Shown: one piece after another, positions 10,402 through 19,602 of the stretch
How positions within the stretch are numbered: the stretch's first letter is position 1
How the letters are laid out: each line of letters starts with the position of its first letter
Origin: an uncultured Clostridium sp.
GTDB taxonomy: Bacteria > Bacillota > Clostridia > Peptostreptococcales > Peptostreptococcaceae
Reading direction: 5' to 3'
DNA: 30,976 bases
Assembly (NCBI GenBank): GCA_900557165.1
Contig: USRS01000018.1
Location: forward strand, 1-30,976
The notes under the pieces: model-generated
Told to the model about the DNA's origin: nothing
Seen by the model: the letters and a program-made list of their open reading frames with translations, nothing else
Database searches by the model: none
Translations under genes and position numbers: made by a program

Positions 10402-10632
10402 ATGAATAATAAAAAAAGTAATAGTGCCAAAATTGCACAAGCACTTTCTTTAATAAGTCAGCTTTCAATTATGATGTTAGTTTCTATATTTGGATGTTTC
10501 TTTATAGGGAAATTCATAGATGAAAAGTTGAATACAGAGCCTATTTTTATGCTAATATTTTTAGTGTTAGGAATTGGGGGAGCTTTTATGTCTGTATATA
10601 AAACTGTAATTGGATATACAAGAAGGAAGTGA
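10402..10632 (+). CDS. atpZ: AtpZ/AtpI family small membrane protein
   Basis: A 76-residue protein with two membrane segments (about 16-37 and 46-68) joined by a short loop with FIGKFIDEKLNTEP, typical of the AtpZ/putative F0F1-ATPase subunit family. Such proteins, coded first in many atp operons, are thought to help c-ring assembly or accompany AtpI; they are not part of the catalytic core. AGAAGG precedes the ATG by nine bases, and the next gene begins six bases after the stop. It is the first gene of the operon and no clear promoter could be placed in the 55 bases before it. Confidence 0.8.
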   Translation: MNNKKSNSAKIAQALSLISQLSIMMLVSIFGCFFIGKFIDEKLNTEPIFMLIFLVLGIGGAFMSVYKTVIGYTRRK

Positions 10633-10638
10633 TAGATT

Positions 10639-11028
10639 ATGGATTTAAAGGTACAAAAAGAAGTAAATGAAGTGACGAAGGGTATAGCAATTTATGCTAT
10701 AATTGCATCGTTAATATTATCTATAGTAACTAAAGAAACAATTCCTTCAATACTTGGAGTTGTTTTTGGAAGTATTATAGCTATTTTAAATTTTAGGCTG
10801 CTAGCTCTTACTATGGAAAAAGCAGTAGATTTACCACCTGGAAAGGCACAAGCTTATACAGCTAGCCGATATTTAGTAAGAATGTTCATTGTAGCAGTTG
10901 TTGTATTTGTATCAGTTAAGAACCCAAATATAAATGTTATAGGAACAGTATTAGGATTAATAAGTACTCAAATTGTTATATTTGTTAAAAAATTACTTAT
11001 ATCAAAAACTACAAGAAAGGGGGTATAA
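10639..11028 (+). CDS. atpI: ATP synthase subunit I (AtpI)
   Basis: A 129-residue protein with four hydrophobic segments (about 15-31, 33-52, 75-92, 95-115). By position directly before atpB and by topology it is AtpI, which helps assemble the c ring. The FGSIIAILNFRLLALTMEKA stretch resembles the family. It begins six bases after the atpZ stop, with GGAAG as ribosome binding site, and ends four bases before the atpB ATG. The first two genes are thus both small accessory membrane proteins, an arrangement also seen in sodium-type operons. Confidence 0.82.
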   Translation: MDLKVQKEVNEVTKGIAIYAIIASLILSIVTKETIPSILGVVFGSIIAILNFRLLALTMEKAVDLPPGKAQAYTASRYLVRMFIVAVVVFVSVKNPNINVIGTVLGLISTQIVIFVKKLLISKTTRKGV

Positions 11029-11032
11029 ATAA

Positions 11033-11737
11033 ATGAAGTACGCTCAATGGATAATAACGTTTGCAAATGGTTTCAAAATAAGTGAAACAATTGTAACAAG
11101 CTGGATAATTATGCTTGGATTAATAATTGCGGCATTTATATTAACAAGAGATTTAAAACCAGTACCAACTACAAAAAGACAGATAATGTTGGAATATGCA
11201 GTTTCAACACTTAGAGATCTTGTTAGAAGTAATATGGGAGAAAATGTTGAGAAAAAAATGCCAAATATGTTGCCTTATATTGGATCATTGTTTTTATTCT
11301 TCGTATGTTCAAACTTGATAGGATTATTAGGTTTCAAATCTCCAACAACAGATGTTGATACAACATTAGCATGGGCACTGATAACCGTTTTCTTAATTTA
11401 CTATCAAGGAATGAAAGCAAAAGGTTTAAAATACTGGAAAGGTTTACTAGAACCAGTTCCTCTATTATTACCACTTAATATAGTAAGTGAATTTGCAACA
11501 CCTATATCACTTACATTCCGTCCATTCGGTAATATACTAGGTGGTACAGTAATAATGGGACTACTTTACCAATTACTAGCATATATATCAACATTGATAC
11601 CAAATGTAAGTATTCCATTCTTACAATTAGTTATACCAGTACCATTACATTTATACTTTGATTTATTCTCAGGATGCTTACAAGCATTTATATTTGTAAT
11701 GCTTACTATGGTATTTGTATCAAATGCAGCAGAGTAA
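11033..11737 (+). CDS. atpB: ATP synthase F0 subunit a
   Basis: Subunit a forms the ion half-channels next to the c ring. The 234-residue protein has five or six membrane helices. The essential arginine is R163 in SLTFRPFGNILGG, in the helix that faces the c ring. The following residue is proline (RPFGN), where most enzymes have leucine (RLFGN). The C-terminus VPLHLYFDLFSGCLQAFIF is the conserved last helix region. GGGGG precedes the ATG. The 71-base gap to atpE is longer than the others in the operon and contains a weak hairpin. Confidence 0.95.
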   Translation: MKYAQWIITFANGFKISETIVTSWIIMLGLIIAAFILTRDLKPVPTTKRQIMLEYAVSTLRDLVRSNMGENVEKKMPNMLPYIGSLFLFFVCSNLIGLLGFKSPTTDVDTTLAWALITVFLIYYQGMKAKGLKYWKGLLEPVPLLLPLNIVSEFATPISLTFRPFGNILGGTVIMGLLYQLLAYISTLIPNVSIPFLQLVIPVPLHLYFDLFSGCLQAFIFVMLTMVFVSNAAE

Positions 11738-11805
11738 AATATATGCACTTTAAATAAAAGCATATTAAATAAAATTAAAAAAGTTTAAATTTTTAGGAGG
11801 ATTAA

Positions 11806-12060
<255 letters not shown>

Positions 12061-12084
12061 GATTAAATATGGATTTTATAAAAA

Positions 12085-12123
12085 TTTATAGTTAGAGAAG
12101 ATATACTATTCTCTAACTATAAA
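12085..12123 (+). promoter_or_regulatory. Intercistronic hairpin between atpE and atpF
   Basis: Bases 12085-12099 and 12109-12123 form a perfect 15-bp stem with a nine-base loop. No U-tract follows, so it is not an ordinary terminator. It sits after the gene whose product is needed in about ten or more copies per enzyme and before subunit b, so it may protect the atpE end of the transcript or mark a processing site. The role is inference. Confidence 0.7.
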
Positions 12124-12150
12124 CATGGATAGAGAAAGGAGGATTTTCAC

Positions 12151-12651
12151 ATGGAATTTAAATCAGTAGTAACTATATCATGGGAATTATTATTCCAGAT
12201 AATAAATACTGTTATTTTATTCGTTGTACTTAAGAAAATATTATTTAAACCAGTTTTAAATATCATAGATTCTAGAGAAGAAGGAATAAAAAATGACATA
12301 GCTACAGGACAACAAGCTAAAAATGAAGGATTGGCTTTAAAAGCAGAGTACGAGCAAAAACTTGCTGTTGCTAAAAAAGAAGGTCAAGAAATCATAAAAC
12401 AAGCAACTCTTAGAGCTGAACAAAAATCAGATGAAATAATATCTACAGCTAAAGAAGAAGCAAGTAATTTAAAAGATAGAGCTAGCAAAGATATAGCACA
12501 AGAAAGAGAAAAAGTTATGAATGAACTTAAAAATGATATATCTAGCATAGCAATACTTGCAGCATCAAAAGTAATTGAAGAAGATATTGATCAATCTAAA
12601 CACGAAGAAATGATAAACAAATTTATCGAAGAGGTGGGCGAAGCTAAATGA
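12151..12651 (+). CDS. atpF: ATP synthase F0 subunit b
   Basis: Subunit b is the peripheral stalk that holds the F1 head to subunit a. The 166-residue protein has one N-terminal membrane helix (about 11-29), the conserved KPVLNIIDSREEGIKNDI segment just after it, then a long charged alpha-helical coiled coil rich in Ala, Lys and Glu. AAAGGAGG lies before the ATG. Its stop overlaps the atpH start by four bases (ATGA), implying translational coupling. Length is normal for the family. Confidence 0.95.
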   Translation: MEFKSVVTISWELLFQIINTVILFVVLKKILFKPVLNIIDSREEGIKNDIATGQQAKNEGLALKAEYEQKLAVAKKEGQEIIKQATLRAEQKSDEIISTAKEEASNLKDRASKDIAQEREKVMNELKNDISSIAILAASKVIEEDIDQSKHEEMINKFIEEVGEAK

Positions 12652-13190
12652 TAGATGTAATAGCTAACAGATATGCAGAAGCCCTATTCCAACTAAGTGA
12701 AGAGGAAAATATCACTAAAGAAATTTATAATGAATTACATGATGTGGTAGAAGTAATTAAGAATAATAAAGAATTAGATAATGTTTTAAAGTCACCATTA
12801 GTGGCTAAAAATGAAAAAACTCAATTAATAGAAGCATTATTTAATAATAAAATAAATAATGATTTAAAAAATTTCTTAAAAATATTAGTTGAAAAGGGAA
12901 GAATATCTTCTTTAAAATCGATTGAATTAACATTTAAAGAATTATTAAATGATAAACATAATATAATAGAAGGTACTGTAATAAGTGCTATAGCTTTAAC
13001 TGAAAAACAAGTTAAAGAATTAGAAGAAAAACTTTCAAAAAAATATAATAAAAATGTTACTTTAGAGAATGAAGTTGACCAAAGTATATTAGGTGGAGTT
13101 TTAGTAAGACTAGGAAATACACAAATTGATGGTTCTGTAAAAACTCGTTTAAATAATATAAAAGACCAACTTACTCAAGTAATTTCTTAG
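12648..13190 (+). CDS. atpH: ATP synthase F1 subunit delta
   Basis: Subunit delta joins the peripheral stalk to the top of the alpha-beta head. The 180-residue protein begins MIDVIANRYAEALFQLSEE, the conserved N-terminal domain start, and ends with the family motif VDQSILGGVLVRLGNTQIDGS and a final helix. The ATG overlaps the atpF stop. The gap to atpA is 15 bases and contains AGGAGG. Confidence 0.94.
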   Translation: MIDVIANRYAEALFQLSEEENITKEIYNELHDVVEVIKNNKELDNVLKSPLVAKNEKTQLIEALFNNKINNDLKNFLKILVEKGRISSLKSIELTFKELLNDKHNIIEGTVISAIALTEKQVKELEEKLSKKYNKNVTLENEVDQSILGGVLVRLGNTQIDGSVKTRLNNIKDQLTQVIS

Positions 13191-13205
13191 GAGGGCGGTG
13201 AACCC

Positions 13206-14708
13206 ATGAACTTAAGACCAGAAGAAATAAGTTCTATAATTAAACAACAAATTAAGAATTATGATAATAAAATAGAAATGACTGATACTGGTAGCGTACT
13301 AAAAGTAGGTGACGGTATCGCGACAATATATGGACTAGAAAATGTAATGTCTAGTGAACTTTTAGAATTCCCTGGAGAGGTATATGGTATGGCCCTTAAC
13401 TTAGAGGAAGATGTTGTTGGGGCTGTTATATTCGGTGATGACAGTGGAATTAAAGAAGGCGATATAGTAAAAAGAACTGGAAGAATAGTTGAAGTTCCTG
13501 TTGGGGAAGCATTAATAGGAAGAGTTGTAAGTCCACTAGGTTTACCGATAGATGGTAAAGGACCTATAAACACTAAAAAAACTAGACCAGTTGAAAGTCA
13601 TGCTCCAGGAATAATGGCAAGACAATCAGTTTGTGAACCATTACAAACTGGTATAAAAGCTATAGACTCAATGATACCAATAGGTAGAGGTCAAAGGGAG
13701 CTTATAATCGGTGATAGACAAACTGGTAAAACTTCTATAGTTATAGATACTATATTAAACCAAAAAGGAAAAGACGTTATATGTATATACGTTGCTATAG
13801 GACAAAAACGTTCTACAGTTGCACAACTTGTTAATACATTAGAAAAAGGTGGAGCAATGGATTACACAATAGTTGTATCAGCTACAGCTTCTGAATCTGC
13901 ACCGCTTCAATATCTTGCACCTTATGCAGGGGCTGCAATGGGTGAAGAATTCATGTTCAATGGTAAACATGTTTTAATAGTTTATGATGATTTAAGTAAA
14001 CAAGCAGTTGCTTACAGAGAGATGTCTCTACTACTTAGAAGACCGCCAGGTCGTGAAGCTTACCCAGGGGATGTATTCTACCTACACTCAAGATTACTTG
14101 AAAGAGCAGCTAAATTATCTGATGAATTAGGTGGAGGGTCTATGACAGCACTTCCAATCATAGAAACTCAAGCAGGAGACGTTTCTGCGTATATACCAAC
14201 TAACGTTATATCAATAACTGACGGACAAATATACTTACAACCAGAATTATTCTATTCAGGTGTAAGACCAGCAGTTGACCCTGGTATATCAGTATCAAGG
14301 GTTGGTGGTAGTGCCCAAATAAAATCAATGAAAAAAGTTGCAGGTACATTAAAACTTGCTTACTCACAATATAGAGAGCTTGCATCATTCTCTCAATTTG
14401 GATCTGACTTAGACGAAGATACAAAGAGAAGACTTGCTCAAGGGGAAAGAATAGTTGAAGTATTAAAACAAGATGAAACTTCTCCAATAGCAGTTGAAAA
14501 TCAAGTTATGATAATATTTGCTGTTATAAACAACTTCTTAGAAGATATACCAGTAAGTAATGTTAAGAGATTTGAAAAAGAATTATACAGATTTGTAGAT
14601 GAGAATTACCCAGAAATATCTAAAAGAATATTAGCTGCAGAAGATTTCTCTTCTGACTTAACAAACGCAATAGTAGAATTTAAGAAAAAGTTTGTTGTTG
14701 AAGCGTAA
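13206..14708 (+). CDS. atpA: ATP synthase F1 subunit alpha
   Basis: The non-catalytic nucleotide-binding subunit of the F1 head. The 500-residue protein begins [16 protein letters not shown], has Walker A GDRQTGKT at 169-176, and the arginine finger R365 in [10 protein letters not shown] that reaches into the adjacent catalytic site on beta. The [20 protein letters not shown] stretch is standard. AGGAGGGCGGTGAACCC precedes the ATG. Length and domain order (beta barrel, nucleotide-binding domain, helical C-terminus) are usual. Confidence 0.98.
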   Translation: MNLRPEEISSIIKQQIKNYDNKIEMTDTGSVLKVGDGIATIYGLENVMSSELLEFPGEVYGMALNLEEDVVGAVIFGDDSGIKEGDIVKRTGRIVEVPVGEALIGRVVSPLGLPIDGKGPINTKKTRPVESHAPGIMARQSVCEPLQTGIKAIDSMIPIGRGQRELIIGDRQTGKTSIVIDTILNQKGKDVICIYVAIGQKRSTVAQLVNTLEKGGAMDYTIVVSATASESAPLQYLAPYAGAAMGEEFMFNGKHVLIVYDDLSKQAVAYREMSLLLRRPPGREAYPGDVFYLHSRLLERAAKLSDELGGGSMTALPIIETQAGDVSAYIPTNVISITDGQIYLQPELFYSGVRPAVDPGISVSRVGGSAQIKSMKKVAGTLKLAYSQYRELASFSQFGSDLDEDTKRRLAQGERIVEVLKQDETSPIAVENQVMIIFAVINNFLEDIPVSNVKRFEKELYRFVDENYPEISKRILAAEDFSSDLTNAIVEFKKKFVVEA

Positions 14709-14735
14709 TCCTTTTTAACAAAGGAGGTAAATTAA

Positions 14736-15605
14736 TTGGCAGGAGCTGGAATTAAAGAGATTAAAACACGTATCAATAGTGTTAATAGTACAAAGCAGGT
14801 TACTAAAGCTATGGAACTTGTTGCTTCTTCAAAAATGAGAAAAGCAAAAGATAGAGCTTTAGCTGCCAGACCGTACTTTGGAACAATGTATGATACAGTG
14901 AGAGATATAGCTACTAATACTCGTGGCGTTAGAAATGTATTTTTAAAACAAAGAGAAGTAAAAAACAAGTGTTATATTGTAGTTGCTGGTGATAGAGGTC
15001 TAGCAGGTGGATATAACTCTAACATAATGAAGTTAGTACTTAGTCACATGGGTGATAAAAAAGAGAAAGTTATGCCTATAGGTAAAAAAGCAAATGAATT
15101 TTTTGCTAAAAGAGGTTATGACATATTAAAATCAGCAGAAAGTGTTGAAAAATGTGGTTATGAAGAAACATTAGCATTCGCTCAAGAAGCAATGGATTTA
15201 TATAAAAAAGGTGAAGTTGATGAAGTATATATGGTATATACAGAATTTGTATCTCCTTTAACTCAAAGACCAAAATTATTAAAAGTACTACCTTTAGCAT
15301 TTGATAAAGAAGAAAATAAAGAAACAAAAGAGCAATCTGCAAAAGGAACTAGAGTTCAATACTTACCATCAGCAGAGGTTGTTTTAGGTCATATAATACC
15401 TAAGTATGTATCTGGAATAGTTTATGATGGAGTTATAGAATCTTTCGCATCAGAACAAGCTGCGAGAAGAACTGCAATGAGCTCGGCAAATGATAATGCA
15501 GACGAAATGCTATCTAACTTAGAATTAAGTTACAACAGAGCAAGACAATCAGCTGTAACTCAAGAAATAACAGAGATAGTAGGCGGAGTAGAAGCTCTAA
15601 AATAA
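14736..15605 (+). CDS. atpG: ATP synthase F1 subunit gamma
   Basis: Gamma is the central rotating shaft inside the alpha-beta head. The 289-residue protein starts with TTG at 14736, seven bases after AAAGGAGG; the following AGAGIKEIKTRINSVNSTKQ and AMELVASSKMRKA are the conserved N-terminal helix. The GDRGLAGGYN motif and the C-terminal helix (SNLELSYNRARQSAVTQEI) are present. No ATG lies nearby in frame, so the TTG start is likely. The gap to atpD is 12 bases with AAGGAGG. Confidence 0.96.
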   Translation: MAGAGIKEIKTRINSVNSTKQVTKAMELVASSKMRKAKDRALAARPYFGTMYDTVRDIATNTRGVRNVFLKQREVKNKCYIVVAGDRGLAGGYNSNIMKLVLSHMGDKKEKVMPIGKKANEFFAKRGYDILKSAESVEKCGYEETLAFAQEAMDLYKKGEVDEVYMVYTEFVSPLTQRPKLLKVLPLAFDKEENKETKEQSAKGTRVQYLPSAEVVLGHIIPKYVSGIVYDGVIESFASEQAARRTAMSSANDNADEMLSNLELSYNRARQSAVTQEITEIVGGVEALK

Positions 15606-15614
15606 GGAGGTTAG

Positions 15615-17012
<1,398 letters not shown>

Positions 17013-17015
17013 GTC

Positions 17016-17288
17016 ATGGCAAATGTATTTGCATTAGAAATAGTTACTCCTCAAGAAATCTTCTATCAAGATGATGTGGAGATGGTTATAACTAGAACAA
17101 CACAAGGTGATAGGGCTGTACTTAAAAACCATATACCTTTTGTTGCAGGTCTAGTAGATGGAGAATTAAGAATAAAAAAAGATGGAAAATTTGTATCTGG
17201 ACAAATTTCTGGAGGCTTCATAACAGTTAGTAAAGAAAAAACAACTATATTAACTGAATCTGCAAAATGGAATGATGAAGCTAAATAA
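17016..17288 (+). CDS. atpC: ATP synthase F1 subunit epsilon, lacking the C-terminal helical domain
   Basis: Epsilon sits at the base of gamma; its N-terminal beta-sandwich couples F1 to the c ring, and its C-terminal helical hairpin inhibits ATP hydrolysis in many bacteria. This protein has only 90 residues, against about 130-140 normally. All of the beta-sandwich is present (MANVFALEIVTPQEIFYQDD to ISGGFITVSKEKTTILTESA), and it stops after KWNDEAK, exactly where the helices would begin. A terminator follows 26 bases later, so no frameshifted remainder exists. The enzyme is therefore probably not subject to epsilon inhibition. The start ATG has AAGGAG about a dozen bases upstream, inside atpD. 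Confidence 0.93.
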   Translation: MANVFALEIVTPQEIFYQDDVEMVITRTTQGDRAVLKNHIPFVAGLVDGELRIKKDGKFVSGQISGGFITVSKEKTTILTESAKWNDEAK

Positions 17289-17313
17289 ATTATAAATAAA
17301 AATATGATTTTAC

Positions 17314-17348
17314 AAAAAGACTAGGATTAATTTACCTAGTCTTTTTTT
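17314..17348 (+). terminator. Intrinsic terminator of the atp operon
   Basis: A 12-bp perfect stem (AAAAAGACTAGG with its complement, nine-base loop) runs into a T-tract after atpC. Confidence 0.9.
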
Positions 17349-17449
17349 GATAAATAAAATCTATTTTGGAAAAATTATAGATATGTAATTATAATAGATA
17401 AGAATTGTTTATACTATAACTTAGTAAGAGATTTATAGTGGAGGATATT

Positions 17450-17827
17450 ATGAATATTTTAGATATAGGAATAGATATTATAGAAGTTAAAAGGATTGAA
17501 GCATCCTTAAGCAAAAGAGGTGATTTTCTAAGAAAAATATTTACTGACAAAGAAATAAAGATGTTCGAGGATAAAGGAAACAACCCTCAAACAATAGCTG
17601 GAAATTTCGCAGCTAAAGAGGCAATTAGTAAATCGTTAGGATTAGGTATAAGGGGTTACAATTTTAAAGATATAGAAATTCTTAGAGATGATTTAGGAAA
17701 ACCAGTAGTAAAAACTTATAATAATTTAAAACAAATCTGCATAGATTATAGTGTTTTAGAAATAAAGGTGAGTATTTCTCATACTAAAGATTATGCAGCT
17801 GCCAATGCTATAACTATAACTGCATAA
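17450..17827 (+). CDS. acpS: Holo-[acyl-carrier-protein] synthase
   Basis: AcpS transfers phosphopantetheine from coenzyme A to acyl carrier protein. The 125-residue protein has the magnesium-binding D9 (GIDIIEVKRI) and E57 (NFAAKEAISKSLG) and the C-terminal SISHTKDYAAANAI. The frame extends to a GTG at 17438, but that codon lies inside the ribosome binding site GTGGAGG; the ATG at 17450 has five bases of spacing and matches family starts. It is followed by the lipoprotein gene, an order also found in Clostridioides difficile. Confidence 0.95.
   Translation: MNILDIGIDIIEVKRIEASLSKRGDFLRKIFTDKEIKMFEDKGNNPQTIAGNFAAKEAISKSLGLGIRGYNFKDIEILRDDLGKPVVKTYNNLKQICIDYSVLEIKVSISHTKDYAAANAITITA
17759..17787 (+). 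promoter_or_regulatory. Possible sigma-E-like sporulation promoter for the lipoprotein gene
   Basis: GAAATAA (17759-17765), a 14-base spacer and CATACTAA (17780-17787) partly match the mother-cell sigma-E pattern (ATA-type -35, CATA-type -10). It lies in the end of acpS, about 95 bases before the GerS-like gene. A chance match in AT-rich coding DNA cannot be excluded. Confidence 0.25.
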
Positions 17828-17881
17828 AAATAAGAAATATTTATTAAAACTAATGAATAAAAATTAATTAGGAGGTTCTTT

Positions 17882-18475
17882 GTGAAAAATAAGTGGTCTA
17901 TATTACTATCAAGCTTTATAACAATGATTTTTGTATTTACAGTAGGTTGTACAAATAAGGAATATACAGCAGATGAACTTTATGAAGATTTTAAAGATCA
18001 AATATCAAAAGTTTCATCTTATACATGTATAGCTAAAGTAGAAGCTATAGGAAATAAAGAAAATACCACATATATTTTTAAACATACTTATAAAAAACCA
18101 GATTATTATAAATTAGAAGTTAAATCACCTAAGAATTTAAAGGGAAAAACTATAGAATATAAAAATAATAAAATTATCATAAATAATCCTAATATTAATG
18201 ATACAGTTGAATTTAAAAACATAAATAATGATGCACGTTATTTATTTATAGGAGATTTCATTAATAATTATAGGAAAGATGAAAATACAAAATTAGAATT
18301 AACAGAAAATGAATTGAAAATAGAAGTGAAAATACCTGGTAATAATAAATATTTTAATAAACAAATATTATATGTCAATAATAAAACTAAGACACCTGAT
18401 AAGATGGAAATAGTAGATAATGAAGAAAATCCAAGATTTATAGTAACTTATGAAGGTTTTAAATATAACAAATAA
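17882..18475 (+). CDS. gerS: GerS-like lipoprotein, probable spore germination factor
   Basis: A 197-residue lipoprotein. Residues 1-23 are a signal peptide with lipobox TVGC, the cysteine at 23 being the likely lipidated residue. The rest is a lysine-rich, beta-strand-rich domain resembling the LolA/LppX fold (ISKVSSYTCIAKVEAIGNKE, KPDYYKLEVKSP, IVTYEGFKY). In C. difficile the lipoprotein GerS, needed with the amidase CwlD for cortex modification and germination, lies in this same neighbourhood between acpS and ndoAI, directly before alr2. Position, length and lipoprotein character support orthology, but sequence identity was judged from memory only. The start is GTG at 17882 after TTAGGAGG. 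No alanine racemase gene follows here. Confidence 0.65.
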   Translation: MKNKWSILLSSFITMIFVFTVGCTNKEYTADELYEDFKDQISKVSSYTCIAKVEAIGNKENTTYIFKHTYKKPDYYKLEVKSPKNLKGKTIEYKNNKIIINNPNINDTVEFKNINNDARYLFIGDFINNYRKDENTKLELTENELKIEVKIPGNNKYFNKQILYVNNKTKTPDKMEIVDNEENPRFIVTYEGFKYNK

Positions 18476-18808
18476 ATAACTCAAGAGGAATCTAGATGAC
18501 ATAATGATTAATGTTATAAGAATGAAAAATAGATACTAAAAGTTATAATAAGCTTATAAATAATGATATAGTGAAATAATAAATTTTTTGCTCCAAAAAC
18601 TACTATTAAAGACATAAAAAAAGTTGTGTAGGTTATAATATTTAACATAAAGTATATGGTATCAAAAATAAATAATATAACATAAAACTTGAACTTATTT
18701 ATAAAATACACAACAGATAAATGTACTTATATGGAAACAAATGCAATTTTACAATTAGTTAGGAATTTGATAAAATAAAAGAGATATTGTTCTCTGGGAG
18801 GCGATTTT
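18476..18808 (+). other. Gene-free gap where relatives carry alanine racemase
   Basis: This 333-base stretch is very AT-rich and stops occur in all frames. I see no conserved racemase segment such as KANAYGHG on either strand. A 65-codon reverse-strand frame here is hydrophobic only because of base composition and has no ribosome binding site. The promoter for ndoAI lies at its right end. Confidence 0.5.
18748..18776 (+). promoter_or_regulatory. Promoter of ndoAI-ndoA
   Basis: TTTACA (18748-18753) and TAAAAT (18771-18776) are exactly 17 bases apart. Transcription would begin near 18783, only about 26 bases before the GTG start of the antitoxin, so the toxin-antitoxin pair likely has its own vegetative promoter. 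Confidence 0.6.
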
Positions 18809-19090
18809 GTGAGCAATAAAAATAAAGAAAAAATTATGTTTACTTTACCTGACTATATTTTGTCTGAAGTTGATCAAATAGTTCAGATGGAAAATAGTAA
18901 TAGGGAAGATTTTGCAAAGGCTGCTTTTCAGTTTTATATAACCCAAAAAAAGAAAATTAACTTAAAAGAAAGTATGATAAAGGGTTATAAGGAAATGGCA
19001 AAAATTAACTTATCATTAGCTGAGCTTGGTATGACAGATGAAGTATCTTTAGATAACGATTCTGCAGGAGATATGGCTAAAGTTGAGTAA
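18809..19090 (+). CDS. ndoAI: Antitoxin NdoAI (EndoAI), ribbon-helix-helix type
   Basis: A 93-residue antitoxin that binds and neutralises the NdoA (EndoA/MazF) RNase. The N-terminal half has a ribbon-helix-helix DNA-binding pattern ([31 protein letters not shown] split as strand, helix, helix), so it probably represses its own promoter together with the toxin. The C-terminal half (about 50-93) is the toxin-binding tail with [15 protein letters not shown], close to Bacillus subtilis NdoAI. The start is GTG at 18809 after GGGAGG. Its last codons overlap the toxin start by eight bases. Confidence 0.88.
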   Translation: MSNKNKEKIMFTLPDYILSEVDQIVQMENSNREDFAKAAFQFYITQKKKINLKESMIKGYKEMAKINLSLAELGMTDEVSLDNDSAGDMAKVE

Positions 19091-19448
19091 TCTTAGCTTA
19101 GAAATTAAGCGAGGAGATTTATTTTACGCAGACTTAAGTCCAGTAATTGGCTCGGAACAAGGTGGTGTGAGACCAGTTTTAATAATCCAAAATAATATAG
19201 GAAACAAATATAGTCCAACAGTAATAGTTGCGGCTATAACATCCCAGATTAATAAAGCGAAATTGCCTACTCATATAGAAATAAGTTCCAGTGAATATGG
19301 GCTAAATAAGGATTCTGTAATTCTCTTAGAGCAAATTAGAACTATAGATAAAAAGCGACTGAGAGAAAAAATAGGTTATCTAGATAATAAAACTATGCTA
19401 AAAGTAAATAATGGACTGCAAATAAGTTTAGATTTATTTAGCATATAA
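19083..19448 (+). CDS. ndoA: Toxin NdoA (EndoA, MazF family endoribonuclease)
   Basis: A 121-residue sequence-specific mRNA endoribonuclease of the MazF/PemK family. The protein closely follows B. subtilis Endo[21 protein letters not shown] near the N-terminus, [18 protein letters not shown] and [16 protein letters not shown]. The start is TTG at 19083, overlapping the antitoxin stop codon by eight bases; no other start codon lies between it and the first conserved residues, so translational coupling with the antitoxin is likely. In Firmicutes this pair sits chromosomally in a conserved housekeeping setting, unlike mobile toxin-antitoxin modules. Confidence 0.95.
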   Translation: MSNLSLEIKRGDLFYADLSPVIGSEQGGVRPVLIIQNNIGNKYSPTVIVAAITSQINKAKLPTHIEISSSEYGLNKDSVILLEQIRTIDKKRLREKIGYLDNKTMLKVNNGLQISLDLFSI

Positions 19449-19488
19449 AAAATTATTGATATAATACCATATCAATAATTTTTTTGTT
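19448..19488 (+). terminator. Intrinsic terminator after ndoA
   Basis: A perfect 15-bp AT-rich stem (19448-19462 with 19469-19483, loop AATACC) runs into further T residues and overlaps the last base of ndoA. Confidence 0.8.
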
Positions 19489-19523
19489 TTATAAACAAAA
19501 AACGTAAAAAAATACCACAAAGA

Positions 19524-19532
19524 TGTTATAAT
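19524..19532 (+). promoter_or_regulatory. Extended -10 promoter of the transketolase operon
   Basis: TGTTATAAT is a perfect extended -10 element about 70 bases before the start codon. The -35 region (GTAAAA at 19504-19509) is poor, as often tolerated with TGn-TATAAT. Confidence 0.6.
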
Positions 19533-19602
19533 ATAATGAGATTTAAATACAATATGGCTAAAAAACAGGTAGCCTGAGTATATAACTAGGGAGGTAAATT
19601 AC

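Noticed and set aside
14206..14487. Long reverse-strand frames within the atp genes and elsewhere
   Set aside because: They are antisense shadows of conserved genes with no start signals.
18514..18711. A 65-codon hydrophobic frame on the reverse strand in the gap after the lipoprotein gene
   Set aside because: It has no ribosome binding site, starts with a weak codon, and its Ile/Phe/Leu-rich content follows from translating AT-rich non-coding DNA.
19083..19090. Frameshift between ndoAI and ndoA
   Set aside because: The eight-base overlap is a normal coupled start (TTG), and both proteins are full length.
18809..19448. The ndoAI-ndoA pair as a mobile toxin-antitoxin or defence module
   Set aside because: The pair is the conserved chromosomal EndoA system in its usual neighbourhood, with no sign of transfer.
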